The notes under the pieces are model-generated. The model was given only the letters and a program-made list of their open reading frames with translations. It was not told the origin of the DNA and made no database searches. From Clostridia bacterium (GTDB lineage Bacteria > Bacillota > Clostridia > RUG12999): a stretch of 36,835 nt of DNA. Each line of letters begins with the position of its first letter. Within the stretch, counting starts at the first letter, position 1. The translations under genes and the position numbers were made by a program. Of the stretch, positions 25,635-33,761 are shown piece by piece. The stretch is from the NCBI GenBank assembly GCA_017396395.1, contig JAFQMF010000016.1, positions 1 through 36,835 of the forward strand, read 5' to 3'.

Positions 25635-26412
25635 AACCTAAAAATTTCATAGGGTCAATAAAATCCCCTTTTTCAATTATTTCAAAATGCAAATGGGTTT
25701 CAGAAGATTCGCCTGTAATTTTTCCTTCTAAATTACCTATTGTATCTCCTTTTTTTACTACCGTTCCCGTAAGTTCCATACTTTCACTGAAAAGCCCCAT
25801 ATATACAGAATTAAAATCTCCATGGTCAATTTTAATTACTCCACCGCATACAGGGTCAATATAGGCTTCTACTATAGTTCCGTCGGCAATAGCACGAATT
25901 TTACTGCCTTCTTTACCAGAAATATCCACTCCAGTATGGCTTCGCCAATCCCCATAAACCTCTGAATATTCCAGTTTTCCCCCAAAGGCTTTTTTAAATT
26001 TTCCGTTTTCTATGGGTATTACAGCTTTTCCCGGAGCAGCGGCAGTTTCTACATCAGGAATTTCAGGGGTTTCTTCCCTTTCCTGAGAAGGTGGGACATT
26101 GTTATTTGTAACATTATCACTATTATTGGAGATATGAGTTTCACCTAAAATCGGCTTATCAGGTGTTACCGCCTTGTTTTTATCCTCTTCATTCTCTTTT
26201 TTAGGTTTATTTTCTGTATATTCTTCCTGATTTTTATATAACTCATCAAGCTTATAAGTAATAGAATTATCCTGTTTTTTTAAATTAACATTATCATTGC
26301 TTTTGGCAAGGTACGCAATTAAGAAGGTAGCGGAAAACATAAGTAAGCAAAAGGAAATAAACACTGCCTTGCCTCCGCCTTTTTTTCTTCTGCCAACGTA
26401 ATCTCTGCTCAT
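25633..26412 (-). CDS. M23 (LytM) peptidase, SpoIIQ-like
   Basis: A 259-residue protein with a short basic cytoplasmic end, one membrane helix (about 16-36) and a Glu/Asn/Pro-rich linker to about 135. The C-terminal LytM domain has all four zinc ligands: His159 and Asp163 in DWRSHTGVDIS, His240 and His242 in THLHFEI. The DWRxHxGVDI wording and single-helix layout resemble clostridial SpoIIQ, the forespore protein that pairs with SpoIIIAH during engulfment; clostridial SpoIIQ proteins keep the zinc site that Bacillus SpoIIQ has lost. A candidate sigma-F promoter upstream agrees. It could instead be a vegetative cell-wall endopeptidase; no spoIID neighbour is present. GAGG lies eight bases before the ATG. 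Confidence 0.7.
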   Translation of the reverse strand: MSRDYVGRRKKGGGKAVFISFCLLMFSATFLIAYLAKSNDNVNLKKQDNSITYKLDELYKNQEEYTENKPKKENEEDKNKAVTPDKPILGETHISNNSDNVTNNNVPPSQEREETPEIPDVETAAAPGKAVIPIENGKFKKAFGGKLEYSEVYGDWRSHTGVDISGKEGSKIRAIADGTIVEAYIDPVCGGVIKIDHGDFNSVYMGLFSESMELTGTVVKKGDTIGNLEGKITGESSETHLHFEIIEKGDFIDPMKFLG

Positions 26413-26448
26413 ATTCCTGACCTCTTCCTTTCTTTAAATGCTTAAATA

Positions 26449-26478
26449 AAGTTTGGTCAGAAATTTCAAAAATTATAC
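26449..26478 (-). promoter_or_regulatory. Candidate sigma-F-type promoter for the M23 gene
   Basis: On the minus strand GTATA (26474-26478), a 15-base spacer and GACCAAACTT (26449-26458) resemble the Bacillus sigma-F consensus (GYWTA, about 15 bases, GGnRAnAMTW), missing the second G and the purine. Position gives a leader of about 30 bases. No sigma-A promoter with a good -35 was found in this gap. The match is by eye against an AT-rich background. Confidence 0.35.
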
Positions 26479-26479
26479 C

Positions 26480-27295
26480 TTAACTTAAAAATTTCTTTCT
26501 ATAATTAAGTGGTGAATAACCTGTTTCTTTTTTAAAAACAACACCAAAGTAATTTTGGTTATTGAAAGAAAGCATTTCACTTATTTCAGCAACATTGTAA
26601 TTTTCCCCAAGAAGTTCAATTGCCTTGTAAATTTTCATTTTAAGAAAATATTTATGAATACTGAGTGCGGAATATTTAGAAAAAATCTTTTTTAAATTAC
26701 TTTCGCTCATTTCGCATTTTGAAGCTAACGCCTTAATAGATAAATTATCAAATATATTATCTCTCATTATATCTGTAATTCTTTTAAATTCCATTACCCC
26801 CCGCGTTGAAACTATGCTTCCTTGTGTAACAGACCCTGAAAGTGATAATATAAAAATTTCAAGTAAATTAGCTATAGTGTGCAATATCAGCTTGTCAGCA
26901 ATATTCAAATAATCTTCGCATTCTTTATCATACATATGAAGACAGGATATTATTTCATTTAAATAATGAACTGACGAAATGTTCGGAGTAATACATTTGC
27001 CTAAAGTAGCCTCCATATCAAAACCTGTAGCATCGCAGCCAATAATAAGCACCTTTTCTCCAGAATTATCAACAGATTCCATATACTGCCCTAATTCCTG
27101 AGGTATTATTGTTACATCTCCTGATTCTAAAATTATATTTTTTATGCCGTCATATACTTTAACTTTTCCGTCAAAAGAATATATCAGCCACACAAATTTA
27201 TTCATTTGCCCCTGTAACATATATCTACCAGTGCATTTATGCTTGGTAATTGCATTTAATAAATTAATTCTTATGGTCCTGTTTACAGTTATCAT
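26480..27295 (-). CDS. AraC family transcriptional regulator
   Basis: A 271-residue regulator. Residues about 1-100 look like a cupin-type sensor domain (GKVKVYDGIKNIILESGDVTIIPQ), residues 100-170 are helical, and residues about 175-270 hold the two AraC helix-turn-helix units: LSIKALASKCEMSESNLKKIF, then NVAEISEMLSFNNQNYFGVVFKKETGYSPLNYRK, a textbook C-terminal signature. The ligand is unknown. It is divergent from the nucleotidyltransferase gene across a 149-base gap, so that gene or the regulator itself is a likely target. The M23 gene lies 67 bases downstream; no terminator separates them. Confidence 0.9.
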   Translation of the reverse strand: MITVNRTIRINLLNAITKHKCTGRYMLQGQMNKFVWLIYSFDGKVKVYDGIKNIILESGDVTIIPQELGQYMESVDNSGEKVLIIGCDATGFDMEATLGKCITPNISSVHYLNEIISCLHMYDKECEDYLNIADKLILHTIANLLEIFILSLSGSVTQGSIVSTRGVMEFKRITDIMRDNIFDNLSIKALASKCEMSESNLKKIFSKYSALSIHKYFLKMKIYKAIELLGENYNVAEISEMLSFNNQNYFGVVFKKETGYSPLNYRKKFLS

Positions 27296-27357
27296 ATACT
27301 CACCAAATCATTTCTAATATAGTGTCTTTTTTTATATAGTTTAAGTCTGAAAATATA

Positions 27358-27386
27358 TTGTATAACTTTTAGCTTACATATATAAT
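27358..27386 (+). promoter_or_regulatory. Candidate promoter of the nucleotidyltransferase gene
   Basis: A perfect -10 TATAAT (27381-27386) lies 17 bases after a weak -35 TTGTAT (27358-27363). A weak -35 is what is expected of an activator-dependent promoter, in line with the divergent AraC gene, but the AT-rich context weakens the call. Confidence 0.45.
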
Positions 27387-27398
27387 TACATATATAAT
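27374..27398 (+). repeat. Direct repeat in the araC/nucleotidyltransferase intergenic region
   Basis: TTACATATATAAT occurs at 27374-27386 and again at 27386-27398 (12-base period, sharing one base). The first copy contains the candidate -10. A period near one helical turn would fit a regulator site, although simple AT-rich slippage is an equally good explanation. Confidence 0.6.
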
Positions 27399-27444
27399 AT
27401 AACATAAAAAATAAAGAATGTAAATAGTAATAAGGAGGATTTTT

Positions 27445-28278
27445 ATGAAAACTACATTAGTTGTACTTGCAGCCGGTATGGGTTCACGCTTTGGTGGACT
27501 TAAACAAATTGAACCTGTTGGACCAAACGGAGAAGTTATTTTAAACTATTCTGTTGCTGACGCTAAAAAAGCAGGTTTTGATAAGGTTGTATTTATAATT
27601 AAAAAAGCAATCGAAGAAGATTTTAAGCGTATTGTTGCCCCAAAGGTTGAAAATATCATTGAGGTTGATTACGCATATCAGGAGCTTGACAAGCTTCCTG
27701 AGGGTTATTCTTTTGAAGGCCGTGAAAAACCTTGGGGAACCGCTCACGCTCTTATGTGTGCAAAAGAGCAGGTTACAACTCCCTTTGCTATTATTAACGC
27801 TGATGACTTCTATGGACAGGAATCTTTCAAAATTTTACACGATAAGCTTATTTCCTGCCCAAACAATTTTATGGTAGGATATAAGCTTAAAAATACTCTT
27901 TCTGACAACGGCACCGTAACAAGAGGTGTTTGTGAAATGGATGAAAATGGAATTCTAACAAAAATTACAGAAACAAGCGGACTTGACAAAACTTCCCCCT
28001 ACAGTCCTGATACACTTGTTTCAATGAATATGTGGGGATTTAAACCTGAGATAATTGACAAATTAATTCAGGATATGCCTGCTTTTCTTGATGGTATGAC
28101 AAATCCTATGAAGGAGGAGTATCTTCTTCCTTCTATGATTGATGAATACATTCGCAAAGAAGGTATGAAGGTTAATGTTTTTGACACTAACGAAAAATGG
28201 TATGGTGTTACATATAAAGAGGACAAACAGACTGTTGTTGATGCCCTTGCACGTATGACAGCAGAAGGTAAATATTAA
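27445..28278 (+). CDS. Nucleotidyltransferase family protein (sugar-phosphate NTP transferase fold)
   Basis: A 277-residue NTP-transferase-fold protein. The N-terminal nucleotide-binding signature is LAAGMGSRFGGLKQ (8-21); GTAHAL (98-103) is the usual base/sugar contact region and INADDFYG (117-124) carries the metal-binding Asp pair. This places it with enzymes joining a nucleoside triphosphate to a sugar phosphate or related phosphate. The substrate cannot be told from the sequence, and no C-terminal acyltransferase or left-handed helix domain is present, so it is not GlmU/GlgC-like. It has an AAGGAGG binding site, is followed by its own terminator, and is a single-gene unit divergent from the AraC regulator. 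Confidence 0.85.
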   Translation: MKTTLVVLAAGMGSRFGGLKQIEPVGPNGEVILNYSVADAKKAGFDKVVFIIKKAIEEDFKRIVAPKVENIIEVDYAYQELDKLPEGYSFEGREKPWGTAHALMCAKEQVTTPFAIINADDFYGQESFKILHDKLISCPNNFMVGYKLKNTLSDNGTVTRGVCEMDENGILTKITETSGLDKTSPYSPDTLVSMNMWGFKPEIIDKLIQDMPAFLDGMTNPMKEEYLLPSMIDEYIRKEGMKVNVFDTNEKWYGVTYKEDKQTVVDALARMTAEGKY

Positions 28279-28283
28279 TATTT

Positions 28284-28318
28284 AAGGGAGAGTACTTTTT
28301 GTACTCTCCCTTTATTAA
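28284..28318 (+). terminator. Terminator of the nucleotidyltransferase gene
   Basis: A perfect 12-bp stem (28284-28295 with 28301-28312, core GGGAGAGTAC/GTACTCTCCC) with a TTTTT loop begins five bases after the stop and is followed by a T-rich stretch. Confidence 0.88.
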
Positions 28319-28394
28319 AGTTTTTTAGTAAAAAAAAACAAAAATTTTTAAAAATTTTATTTATATTTTTACACTTAAATATTTTGTTTTTTGA

Positions 28395-28423
28395 TTGACA
28401 GGTGTTTTATATTGTGGTATAAT
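28395..28423 (+). promoter_or_regulatory. Strong promoter of carAB
   Basis: Perfect TTGACA (28395-28400) and TATAAT (28418-28423) with a 17-base spacer ending TGG (extended -10), preceded by A/T tracts. Transcription should begin near 28430, leaving a leader of about 166 bases before carA. Confidence 0.9.
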
Positions 28424-28538
28424 ACCTTTAATAACCTTATGCAAAATATTTAGACAATTTACTGAATTAAATCGTAAATTTTTTTGGGTAAATATGAATT
28501 TTTATTCAATTTATAATAATTTTATGCATAATTATTTT

Positions 28539-28586
28539 TAACATTTTTATATTTATAAATGTTAGTGGGAACATTTTCAAGGAGGG
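28539..28586 (+). promoter_or_regulatory. Alternative hairpins before the carA ribosome binding site
   Basis: Segment A TAACATTT (28539-28546) is complementary to segment B AAATGTTA (28557-28564), and B is also complementary over seven bases to segment C AACATTT (28570-28576). A:B and B:C are mutually exclusive. C ends five bases before the GGAGGG binding site (28581-28586). Each stem has one G-C pair, so stability is low. Confidence 0.4.
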
Positions 28587-28596
28587 ATTTTTTTAA

Positions 28597-29700
28597 ATGT
28601 CAATGGACTACAACAAAAAGATTGTACTTGAGGACGGCAGTGAATTTTACGGCTACTCTTTTGGTGCAAATATCGAAAAAGTGTGTGAACTGGTTTTTAA
28701 TACTGCAATGATTGGTTACCAGGAGGTTATTTCTGACCCTTCCAATACAAATCAAATGGTAATTATGACCTATCCGTTAATTGGTAACTACGGAATCACA
28801 GATGGGGATTACGAAACAAAAACTCCAACAATCGGTGGTTTAATTGTTCGTGAATACAACGATATGCCCAGTAACTTCCGTTACACAAAAACCTTAGCTG
28901 AGGTTATGGAGGAATATGATATTCCAGGTATTGAAGGAATTGATACCAGAAGTCTGGCGAGAAAGCTTAAAAAAGGAACCGTAAGAGGTATTATTACTTT
29001 TGCTGACACTCCTGTAGAAAAGGCTGTTGAAGTAATTAAAAATACTCCTGTAGATACTAATGTTGTATCTAAGGTTAGCTGTAAAAAGCTTTGGTATTCA
29101 AGAACATCCAATCATTTATTTAATGTAGTTGCAATTGACTGCGGAATAAGACTTAGCATAGTACGTGCACTTAACTCTATTGGCTGTAATGTTACAGTTG
29201 TTCCTTTTGACACTACCCCAGAGCAGATTGATTTTATGAAACCCGATGGTATTGTTATTTCAAACGGACCTGGAAATCCTCAGGATGCTTTTGCGGTTGT
29301 AGAAACTATAAAATCCCTTAAAGGAAAATATCCCATATTTGGCATTGACCTTGGAAATCAGCTTATTGCTCTTGCATACGGTGGAAAGATTGTAAAAATG
29401 AATCAGGGACATCACGGAAGTAATCATCCTGTGAAAAATCTTAAAACAGGAGATATTGAAACCTGTTTGCAGAATCACATTTATGTAATTGATGAAGCTT
29501 CACTTAAAAATACTGATTTAACAGTCACATATACAAATGTACTGGATAACACAGTTGAAGGTATTGCCTGCGAAAAAGACAATATTTTCGGTGTTCAGTA
29601 CATTCCCGAAATAATCTCAGGACCAAACGGAAGAAAACATTTATATGGTGTATTCTTTGATAAGATGAAGGAGGTAAAAGACAATGCCAAAAAGAACTGA
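28597..29700 (+). CDS. carA: Carbamoyl-phosphate synthase small subunit with degenerate glutaminase site
   Basis: A 367-residue CarA of normal length. The N-terminal domain is intact ([42 protein letters not shown]). The C-terminal class I amidotransferase fold is kept ([33 protein letters not shown]), but the active site is not. The nucleophile elbow reads FGIDLGNQ: the Cys is Asp251 and the next His is Asn254. The glutamine-binding NHG is NHI (Ile295). The catalytic QYHPE is QYIPE: His is Ile336, Glu338 remains. It should not hydrolyse glutamine. Normal CarA feeds ammonia to CarB for arginine and pyrimidine synthesis; this one may serve as a structural or allosteric partner of an ammonia-using CarB. 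Its end overlaps carB by 17 bases. GGAGGG precedes the ATG. Confidence 0.9.
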   Translation: MSMDYNKKIVLEDGSEFYGYSFGANIEKVCELVFNTAMIGYQEVISDPSNTNQMVIMTYPLIGNYGITDGDYETKTPTIGGLIVREYNDMPSNFRYTKTLAEVMEEYDIPGIEGIDTRSLARKLKKGTVRGIITFADTPVEKAVEVIKNTPVDTNVVSKVSCKKLWYSRTSNHLFNVVAIDCGIRLSIVRALNSIGCNVTVVPFDTTPEQIDFMKPDGIVISNGPGNPQDAFAVVETIKSLKGKYPIFGIDLGNQLIALAYGGKIVKMNQGHHGSNHPVKNLKTGDIETCLQNHIYVIDEASLKNTDLTVTYTNVLDNTVEGIACEKDNIFGVQYIPEIISGPNGRKHLYGVFFDKMKEVKDNAKKN

Positions 29701-32700
29701 TATTCATAAGATACTGGTTATCGGCTCAGGTCCTATTGTTATAGGACAAGCTGCAGAGTTTGACTACGCAGGCACACAGGCTTGTCTTGCTCTTAAAGAA
29801 GAAGGATACGAGGTTATTCTTGCTAACTCTAACCCTGCCACTATTATGACAGATACTACTATTGCTGATAAAATTTATATGGAGCCTTTGACTCTGGAAT
29901 ATGCTTCAAAGCTTCTTCGTTATGAACGTCCGGATGCTATTGTTCCGGGCATTGGCGGTCAGACCGGTCTTAACCTTGCAACTGACCTTGCAAGAAAAGG
30001 TGTTCTTGCTGAATGTGGTGTTGAACTTCTTGGTACAAATGTTGAAAGTATTGCAAGAGCCGAAGACCGCGAGCTTTTCAAAGAGCTTTGCGAGGAGCTT
30101 GGCGAACCTGTTCTCCCCTCACTTATTACTCACTCAACAGAAGAAGCTATTGCAGCAGCAGAAGAAATAGGCTATCCTGTAGTACTTCGCCCTGCATTTA
30201 CACTTGGCGGAACAGGCGGCGGTTTTGCTGATGATGAAGAAGAACTTCGTGAAATTATGAAAAATGCTCTTAAGCTTTCTCCTGTTGGACAGGTACTTGT
30301 TGAAAAAAGCATTAAGGGTTATAAGGAAATTGAATACGAAGTAATGCGTGACAGTAATGACACTGCTATTGCTATTTGTAATATGGAAAATGTGGACCCT
30401 GTTGGTATTCACACTGGTGACTCTATTGTTGTTTGTCCTACACAGACTTTAACAGCGAAAGAAGCAAGTATGCTGAGAGAAAGTGCACTTAAAATTATCC
30501 GTGCTTTAAAAATAGAAGGCGGATGTAACGTTCAGTTTGCTCTTGACCCTCAGTCCTTCCAGTATTATCTTATTGAAGTTAACCCACGAGTTTCCCGTTC
30601 TTCTGCACTTGCTTCAAAAGCAAGTGGATACCCAATCGCAAGAGTAACTGCAAAAATTGCAGTTGGTATGACACTGGACGAGATTATGCTGGCTAATACT
30701 CCTGCATCTTTTGAGCCTTCACTTGACTATGTTGTAACAAAAATGCCCCGTTTCCCCTTTGATAAGTTTACATCTGCCTCCAACAAACTTGGTACTCAGA
30801 TGAAGGCTACAGGTGAAGTTATGAGCATTGGTTGCACTATTGAAGAAAGCCTTTTAAAAGCTATTCGTTCTTTGGAAATAGGTTGCAATCACCTATATAT
30901 GTCAAAGTTTGACCAAGATAAAATGTCTGTTGAAGACCTGCTTAAATATATTGCTGAGGGAACAGATGACAGAATTTATGCTATAGCACAGCTTATGTGG
31001 CTGGGTGTTGACCATAGTACTATCTGTAATATAACTCAGATTGATATGTTCTTCCTTGATAAAATTAAAAATATTGTTGATTTTGAAAAGACTCTGGAAG
31101 AAAATATCGGAGATATTAAGCTTCTTTACAAGGCAAAACGAATGGGCTTTAGTGATAAGTATATTGCAAATCTTTGGAAGAAGACTGAAGATGATATTTA
31201 TAATATTAGAAAAAAGGAAAATATGTTCCCTGTTTACAGAATGATTGATACCTGTGCAGGTGAGCTTACAAGCTATACTCCCTATTTCTATTCCACATAT
31301 GAAACAGAAAACGAATCAGTAGTTAGTGACAAGAAAAAGATTATTGTTCTTGGTGCAGGACCTATCAGAATCGGTCAGGGTGTTGAATTTGACTATTCAA
31401 CTGTTCATGCAATCAAAACAATTAAAGATTATGGTTATGAAGCAATTATCATAAACAATAACCCCGAAACAGTATCTACTGACTATACAACAAGTGATAA
31501 GCTTTATTTTGAACCTCTTACTGTGGAAGATGTTATGAATATCGTAGAGCTTGAAAAGCCAATTGGTGTAATTGCATCCCTTGGCGGTCAGACTGCTATT
31601 AACCTTGCTGAGCCTTTAATGAAACGAGGAGTTAAAATCATTGGAACTGACGTTGAAGCTATTGAAAAAGCCGAAAACAGAGATTCCTTTGAAAATATTA
31701 TGAATCAGCTTAAAATTCCTCAGCCAAAAGGTCAGGCGGTTACAAATATTCAGGATGGTATTAACGCTGCAAAAGAAATAGGATACCCTGTTCTTGTCCG
31801 TCCAAGCTATGTACTTGGCGGAAGGGCAATGCAGATTGTTGCTGATGAATTTGCACTTAGAAAATATTTACAGACTGCTGTTGAAATTGATGAGGACAAG
31901 CCTGTTTTAGTTGATAAATATGTGGAAGGCAAAGAAGTAGAAGTTGATGCTGTTTGTGACGGAACAGATGTATTTGTACCCGGCATTATGGAGCACGTTG
32001 AACGAACAGGTATTCATTCAGGTGACTCTATCAGCGTATATCCAACCTTCAGCATTTCAGATAAAGTTAAAGAGGTAATTTTAGATTATACAAAAAAACT
32101 TGGACTGGGTATTGGTATTATCGGTCTGTATAATATTCAATTTATTGTAGATAAAGATGAGAATGTATTTGTAATTGAAGTTAACCCTCGTTCTTCAAGA
32201 ACAGTTCCCTTCCTTTCAAAGGCAACAGGTTATGCTCTTGCAGATATTGCAACACTTGTTATTATGGGTAAATCCTTAAAAGAACAAGGCTTTAACAAAA
32301 TATATCCCAAGGAAAAGGAAAGATGGTATGTTAAAGCACCTGCATTCTCCTTCTCTAAAATTCGCGGACTTGATGCTTACCTTTCTCCTGAAATGAAGTC
32401 AACAGGCGAATCTATAGGATATGATAAAAAGCTTACTCGTGCTCTTTATAAGGCACTTCAGGCATCCGGAATGAATGTTGTAAACTATGGTACAGTATTT
32501 ATAACTGTTGCAGATAAAGACAAGGAAGAAGCTCTTCCCCTTATCAGAAGATTTTATAATTTGGGCTTTAACTTGGAAGCAACTAAAGGCACTGCTGAAT
32601 ATCTTAAAAAGAATGGTATGAGTGTAAGAGTAAAAAGCAAAATTACTGCTGAAAATGATGATTTACTTGAGTCTATCAGAAAAGGTCATGTAACTTATGT

Positions 32701-32875
32701 TATAAACACAAGAAACATTGCCTCTGAAGATGAACAGACTGCAGGCTTTAAAATCAGAAGATGTGCTGTTGAAAACAATGTTACAATGTTTACATCACTG
32801 GATACAGTAAGAGTTCTTCTTGATGTACTTGAAGAAACAACATTTATGATTTCAACAATTGATGCAGATATGTAA
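29684..32875 (+). CDS. carB: Carbamoyl-phosphate synthase large subunit
   Basis: Makes carbamoyl phosphate from bicarbonate, ammonia and two ATP. 1063 residues, full length. Two homologous ATP-grasp halves are complete: the first opens [20 protein letters not shown], with [22 protein letters not shown] and [17 protein letters not shown]; the second opens [18 protein letters not shown], with [17 protein letters not shown] and [17 protein letters not shown]. The MGS-like allosteric domain fills roughly the last 130 residues. Nothing catalytic appears to be missing, so activity with free ammonia is expected. AAGGAGG lies before the ATG, inside the end of carA, implying coupled translation and a 1:1 complex despite the dead CarA glutaminase. 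Confidence 0.97.
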   Translation: MPKRTDIHKILVIGSGPIVIGQAAEFDYAGTQACLALKEEGYEVILANSNPATIMTDTTIADKIYMEPLTLEYASKLLRYERPDAIVPGIGGQTGLNLATDLARKGVLAECGVELLGTNVESIARAEDRELFKELCEELGEPVLPSLITHSTEEAIAAAEEIGYPVVLRPAFTLGGTGGGFADDEEELREIMKNALKLSPVGQVLVEKSIKGYKEIEYEVMRDSNDTAIAICNMENVDPVGIHTGDSIVVCPTQTLTAKEASMLRESALKIIRALKIEGGCNVQFALDPQSFQYYLIEVNPRVSRSSALASKASGYPIARVTAKIAVGMTLDEIMLANTPASFEPSLDYVVTKMPRFPFDKFTSASNKLGTQMKATGEVMSIGCTIEESLLKAIRSLEIGCNHLYMSKFDQDKMSVEDLLKYIAEGTDDRIYAIAQLMWLGVDHSTICNITQIDMFFLDKIKNIVDFEKTLEENIGDIKLLYKAKRMGFSDKYIANLWKKTEDDIYNIRKKENMFPVYRMIDTCAGELTSYTPYFYSTYETENESVVSDKKKIIVLGAGPIRIGQGVEFDYSTVHAIKTIKDYGYEAIIINNNPETVSTDYTTSDKLYFEPLTVEDVMNIVELEKPIGVIASLGGQTAINLAEPLMKRGVKIIGTDVEAIEKAENRDSFENIMNQLKIPQPKGQAVTNIQDGINAAKEIGYPVLVRPSYVLGGRAMQIVADEFALRKYLQTAVEIDEDKPVLVDKYVEGKEVEVDAVCDGTDVFVPGIMEHVERTGIHSGDSISVYPTFSISDKVKEVILDYTKKLGLGIGIIGLYNIQFIVDKDENVFVIEVNPRSSRTVPFLSKATGYALADIATLVIMGKSLKEQGFNKIYPKEKERWYVKAPAFSFSKIRGLDAYLSPEMKSTGESIGYDKKLTRALYKALQASGMNVVNYGTVFITVADKDKEEALPLIRRFYNLGFNLEATKGTAEYLKKNGMSVRVKSKITAENDDLLESIRKGHVTYVINTRNIASEDEQTAGFKIRRCAVENNVTMFTSLDTVRVLLDVLEETTFMISTIDADM

Positions 32876-32884
32876 AGATATACT

Positions 32885-32930
32885 GACCCTTTACCTTAAA
32901 TAGGTAAAGGGTCTTAATTTTTATTTTTTT
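32885..32930 (+). terminator. Terminator of carAB
   Basis: A perfect 12-bp stem (32885-32896 with 32902-32913, core CCCTTTACC/GGTAAAGGG) with a 5-base loop, nine bases after the carB stop, followed by a long T-rich run. Confidence 0.9.
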
Positions 32931-32940
32931 AATTAAACCC

Positions 32941-32969
32941 TTGACAAATAGCGATAACTATGGTAAAAT
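32941..32969 (+). promoter_or_regulatory. Promoter of tRNA-Gly
   Basis: TTGACA (32941-32946), a 17-base spacer ending TGG, and -10 TAAAAT (32964-32969). Transcription would start at or a few bases before the mature 5' end of the tRNA at 32985. Confidence 0.85.
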
Positions 32970-32984
32970 AATATAGAAATAATT

Positions 32985-33059
32985 GCGGGAGTGGCTCAGT
33001 GGTAGAGCGTCACCTTGCCAAGGTGAACGTCGCGAGTTCGAATCTCGTCTTCCGCTCCA
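32985..33059 (+). tRNA. tRNA-Gly (anticodon GCC)
   Basis: A complete cloverleaf of 75 bases with encoded CCA. Acceptor GCGGGAG pairs with CTTCCGC (one G-T pair); anticodon stem TCACC/GGTGA frames loop TTGCCAA with anticodon GCC; the T arm is GCGAG-TTCGAAT-CTCGT; discriminator base is T. It is a single-gene unit between carAB and the convergent DUF4375 gene. Confidence 0.97.
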
Positions 33060-33094
33060 AAAAAGCCTTGTAACTATAGTTACAAGGCTTTTTT
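33059..33094 (+). terminator. Bidirectional terminator between tRNA-Gly and the DUF4375 gene
   Basis: A perfect palindrome centred between 33076 and 33077, with an A run on the left and a T run on the right (core GCCTTGTAACT/AGTTACAAGGC). It can end the tRNA transcript on the plus strand and the convergent 33105-33683 gene on the minus strand. Confidence 0.9.
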
Positions 33095-33104
33095 ATCTTT
33101 TATT

Positions 33105-33683
33105 TTAATCTCCGAAGAAATCCTTATTATCTCTTATATATTTAATAATAAACTGTGAGAGATTTTTAATATCCTCACACTGAGTAAACTGCGTTGTAAG
33201 CTCTTCCAGCTCTTTAATTTCGCAAATTCCTGCAAGTCTGATTATACTGTCATCATCTTTTATATATTCCTGATAGATTTTATTGGCTTTTTCCATAATT
33301 TGGCAAGCATCATTTGCACCCATAGAGTAAAAGCCCTCCATTGCAGACCTTGAAAAAAATCTGGTATTATTTATATACATTTGTGAAAAACCGCCGTTAA
33401 AAATCTCTTCTGTTACAACATAAACGCTATAAAAATATGTACAGGGTTTGGGCAGTGCCATAATAATAGGTACTTCAGTAGTCCCTTTTGAGTCTATTTT
33501 TGCAAACAGCCATTGACAAACTGCTGATTCCAGCACCTCGTCAGGCAACAAATCTATATCTTTCGATTTCAACTGCGAAAATTTTTTCTTTTTATTATCA
33601 TCCTCTCCAAAAAAAGAAGGAACAATAACTACCAATACTAAAGCAACAAGTACAAACAATAAATATATTGTAATTTTACTCAC
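33105..33683 (-). CDS. Membrane-anchored DUF4375 (DMP19-like) protein
   Basis: A 192-residue protein starting with GTG; GGGGAG lies eight bases before it. Residues 4-24 form a membrane helix or signal anchor (IYLLFVLVALVLVVIVPSFF), followed by a basic linker. The main domain contains VTEEIFNGGFSQMYINNTRFF and GFYSMGANDACQIMEKA, which match the NGGF-x-Q-x-x-x-N and downstream helix pattern of the DMP19/DUF4375 family. The function of that family is not established. The gene has its own promoter and ends at the shared bidirectional terminator, so it is a monocistronic unit. Confidence 0.7.
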   Translation of the reverse strand: MSKITIYLLFVLVALVLVVIVPSFFGEDDNKKKKFSQLKSKDIDLLPDEVLESAVCQWLFAKIDSKGTTEVPIIMALPKPCTYFYSVYVVTEEIFNGGFSQMYINNTRFFSRSAMEGFYSMGANDACQIMEKANKIYQEYIKDDDSIIRLAGICEIKELEELTTQFTQCEDIKNLSQFIIKYIRDNKDFFGD

Positions 33684-33725
33684 CTTTAATACTCCCCTTT
33701 AAATTTCTCTGCTACTCATAATCCC

Positions 33726-33754
33726 ATTTTATCACAACAAATAACATTTGTAAA
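33726..33754 (-). promoter_or_regulatory. Promoter of the DUF4375 gene
   Basis: On the minus strand TTTACA (33749-33754), a 17-base spacer and TAAAAT (33726-33731), each matching five of six consensus bases. The predicted leader is about 35 bases. Confidence 0.65.
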
Positions 33755-33761
33755 CATTTTT

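Larger units (their letters stand above)
28319..28596 (+). other. AT-rich intergenic region before carA
   Basis: No gene is seen here. It holds A/T tracts at about 28325-28390 that could act as an UP element, the carA promoter (28395-28423) and a leader of about 166 bases with a weak hairpin around 28517-28538 and the alternative stems listed separately. No PyrR-type binding loop, T-box or rho-independent terminator was recognised in the leader. Confidence 0.6.

Noticed and set aside
28423..28436. UTP-sensing slippage start of the pyrBI type at the carAB promoter
   Set aside because: The only short T run (28427-28429) lies just before the likely start site rather than within the first transcribed bases.
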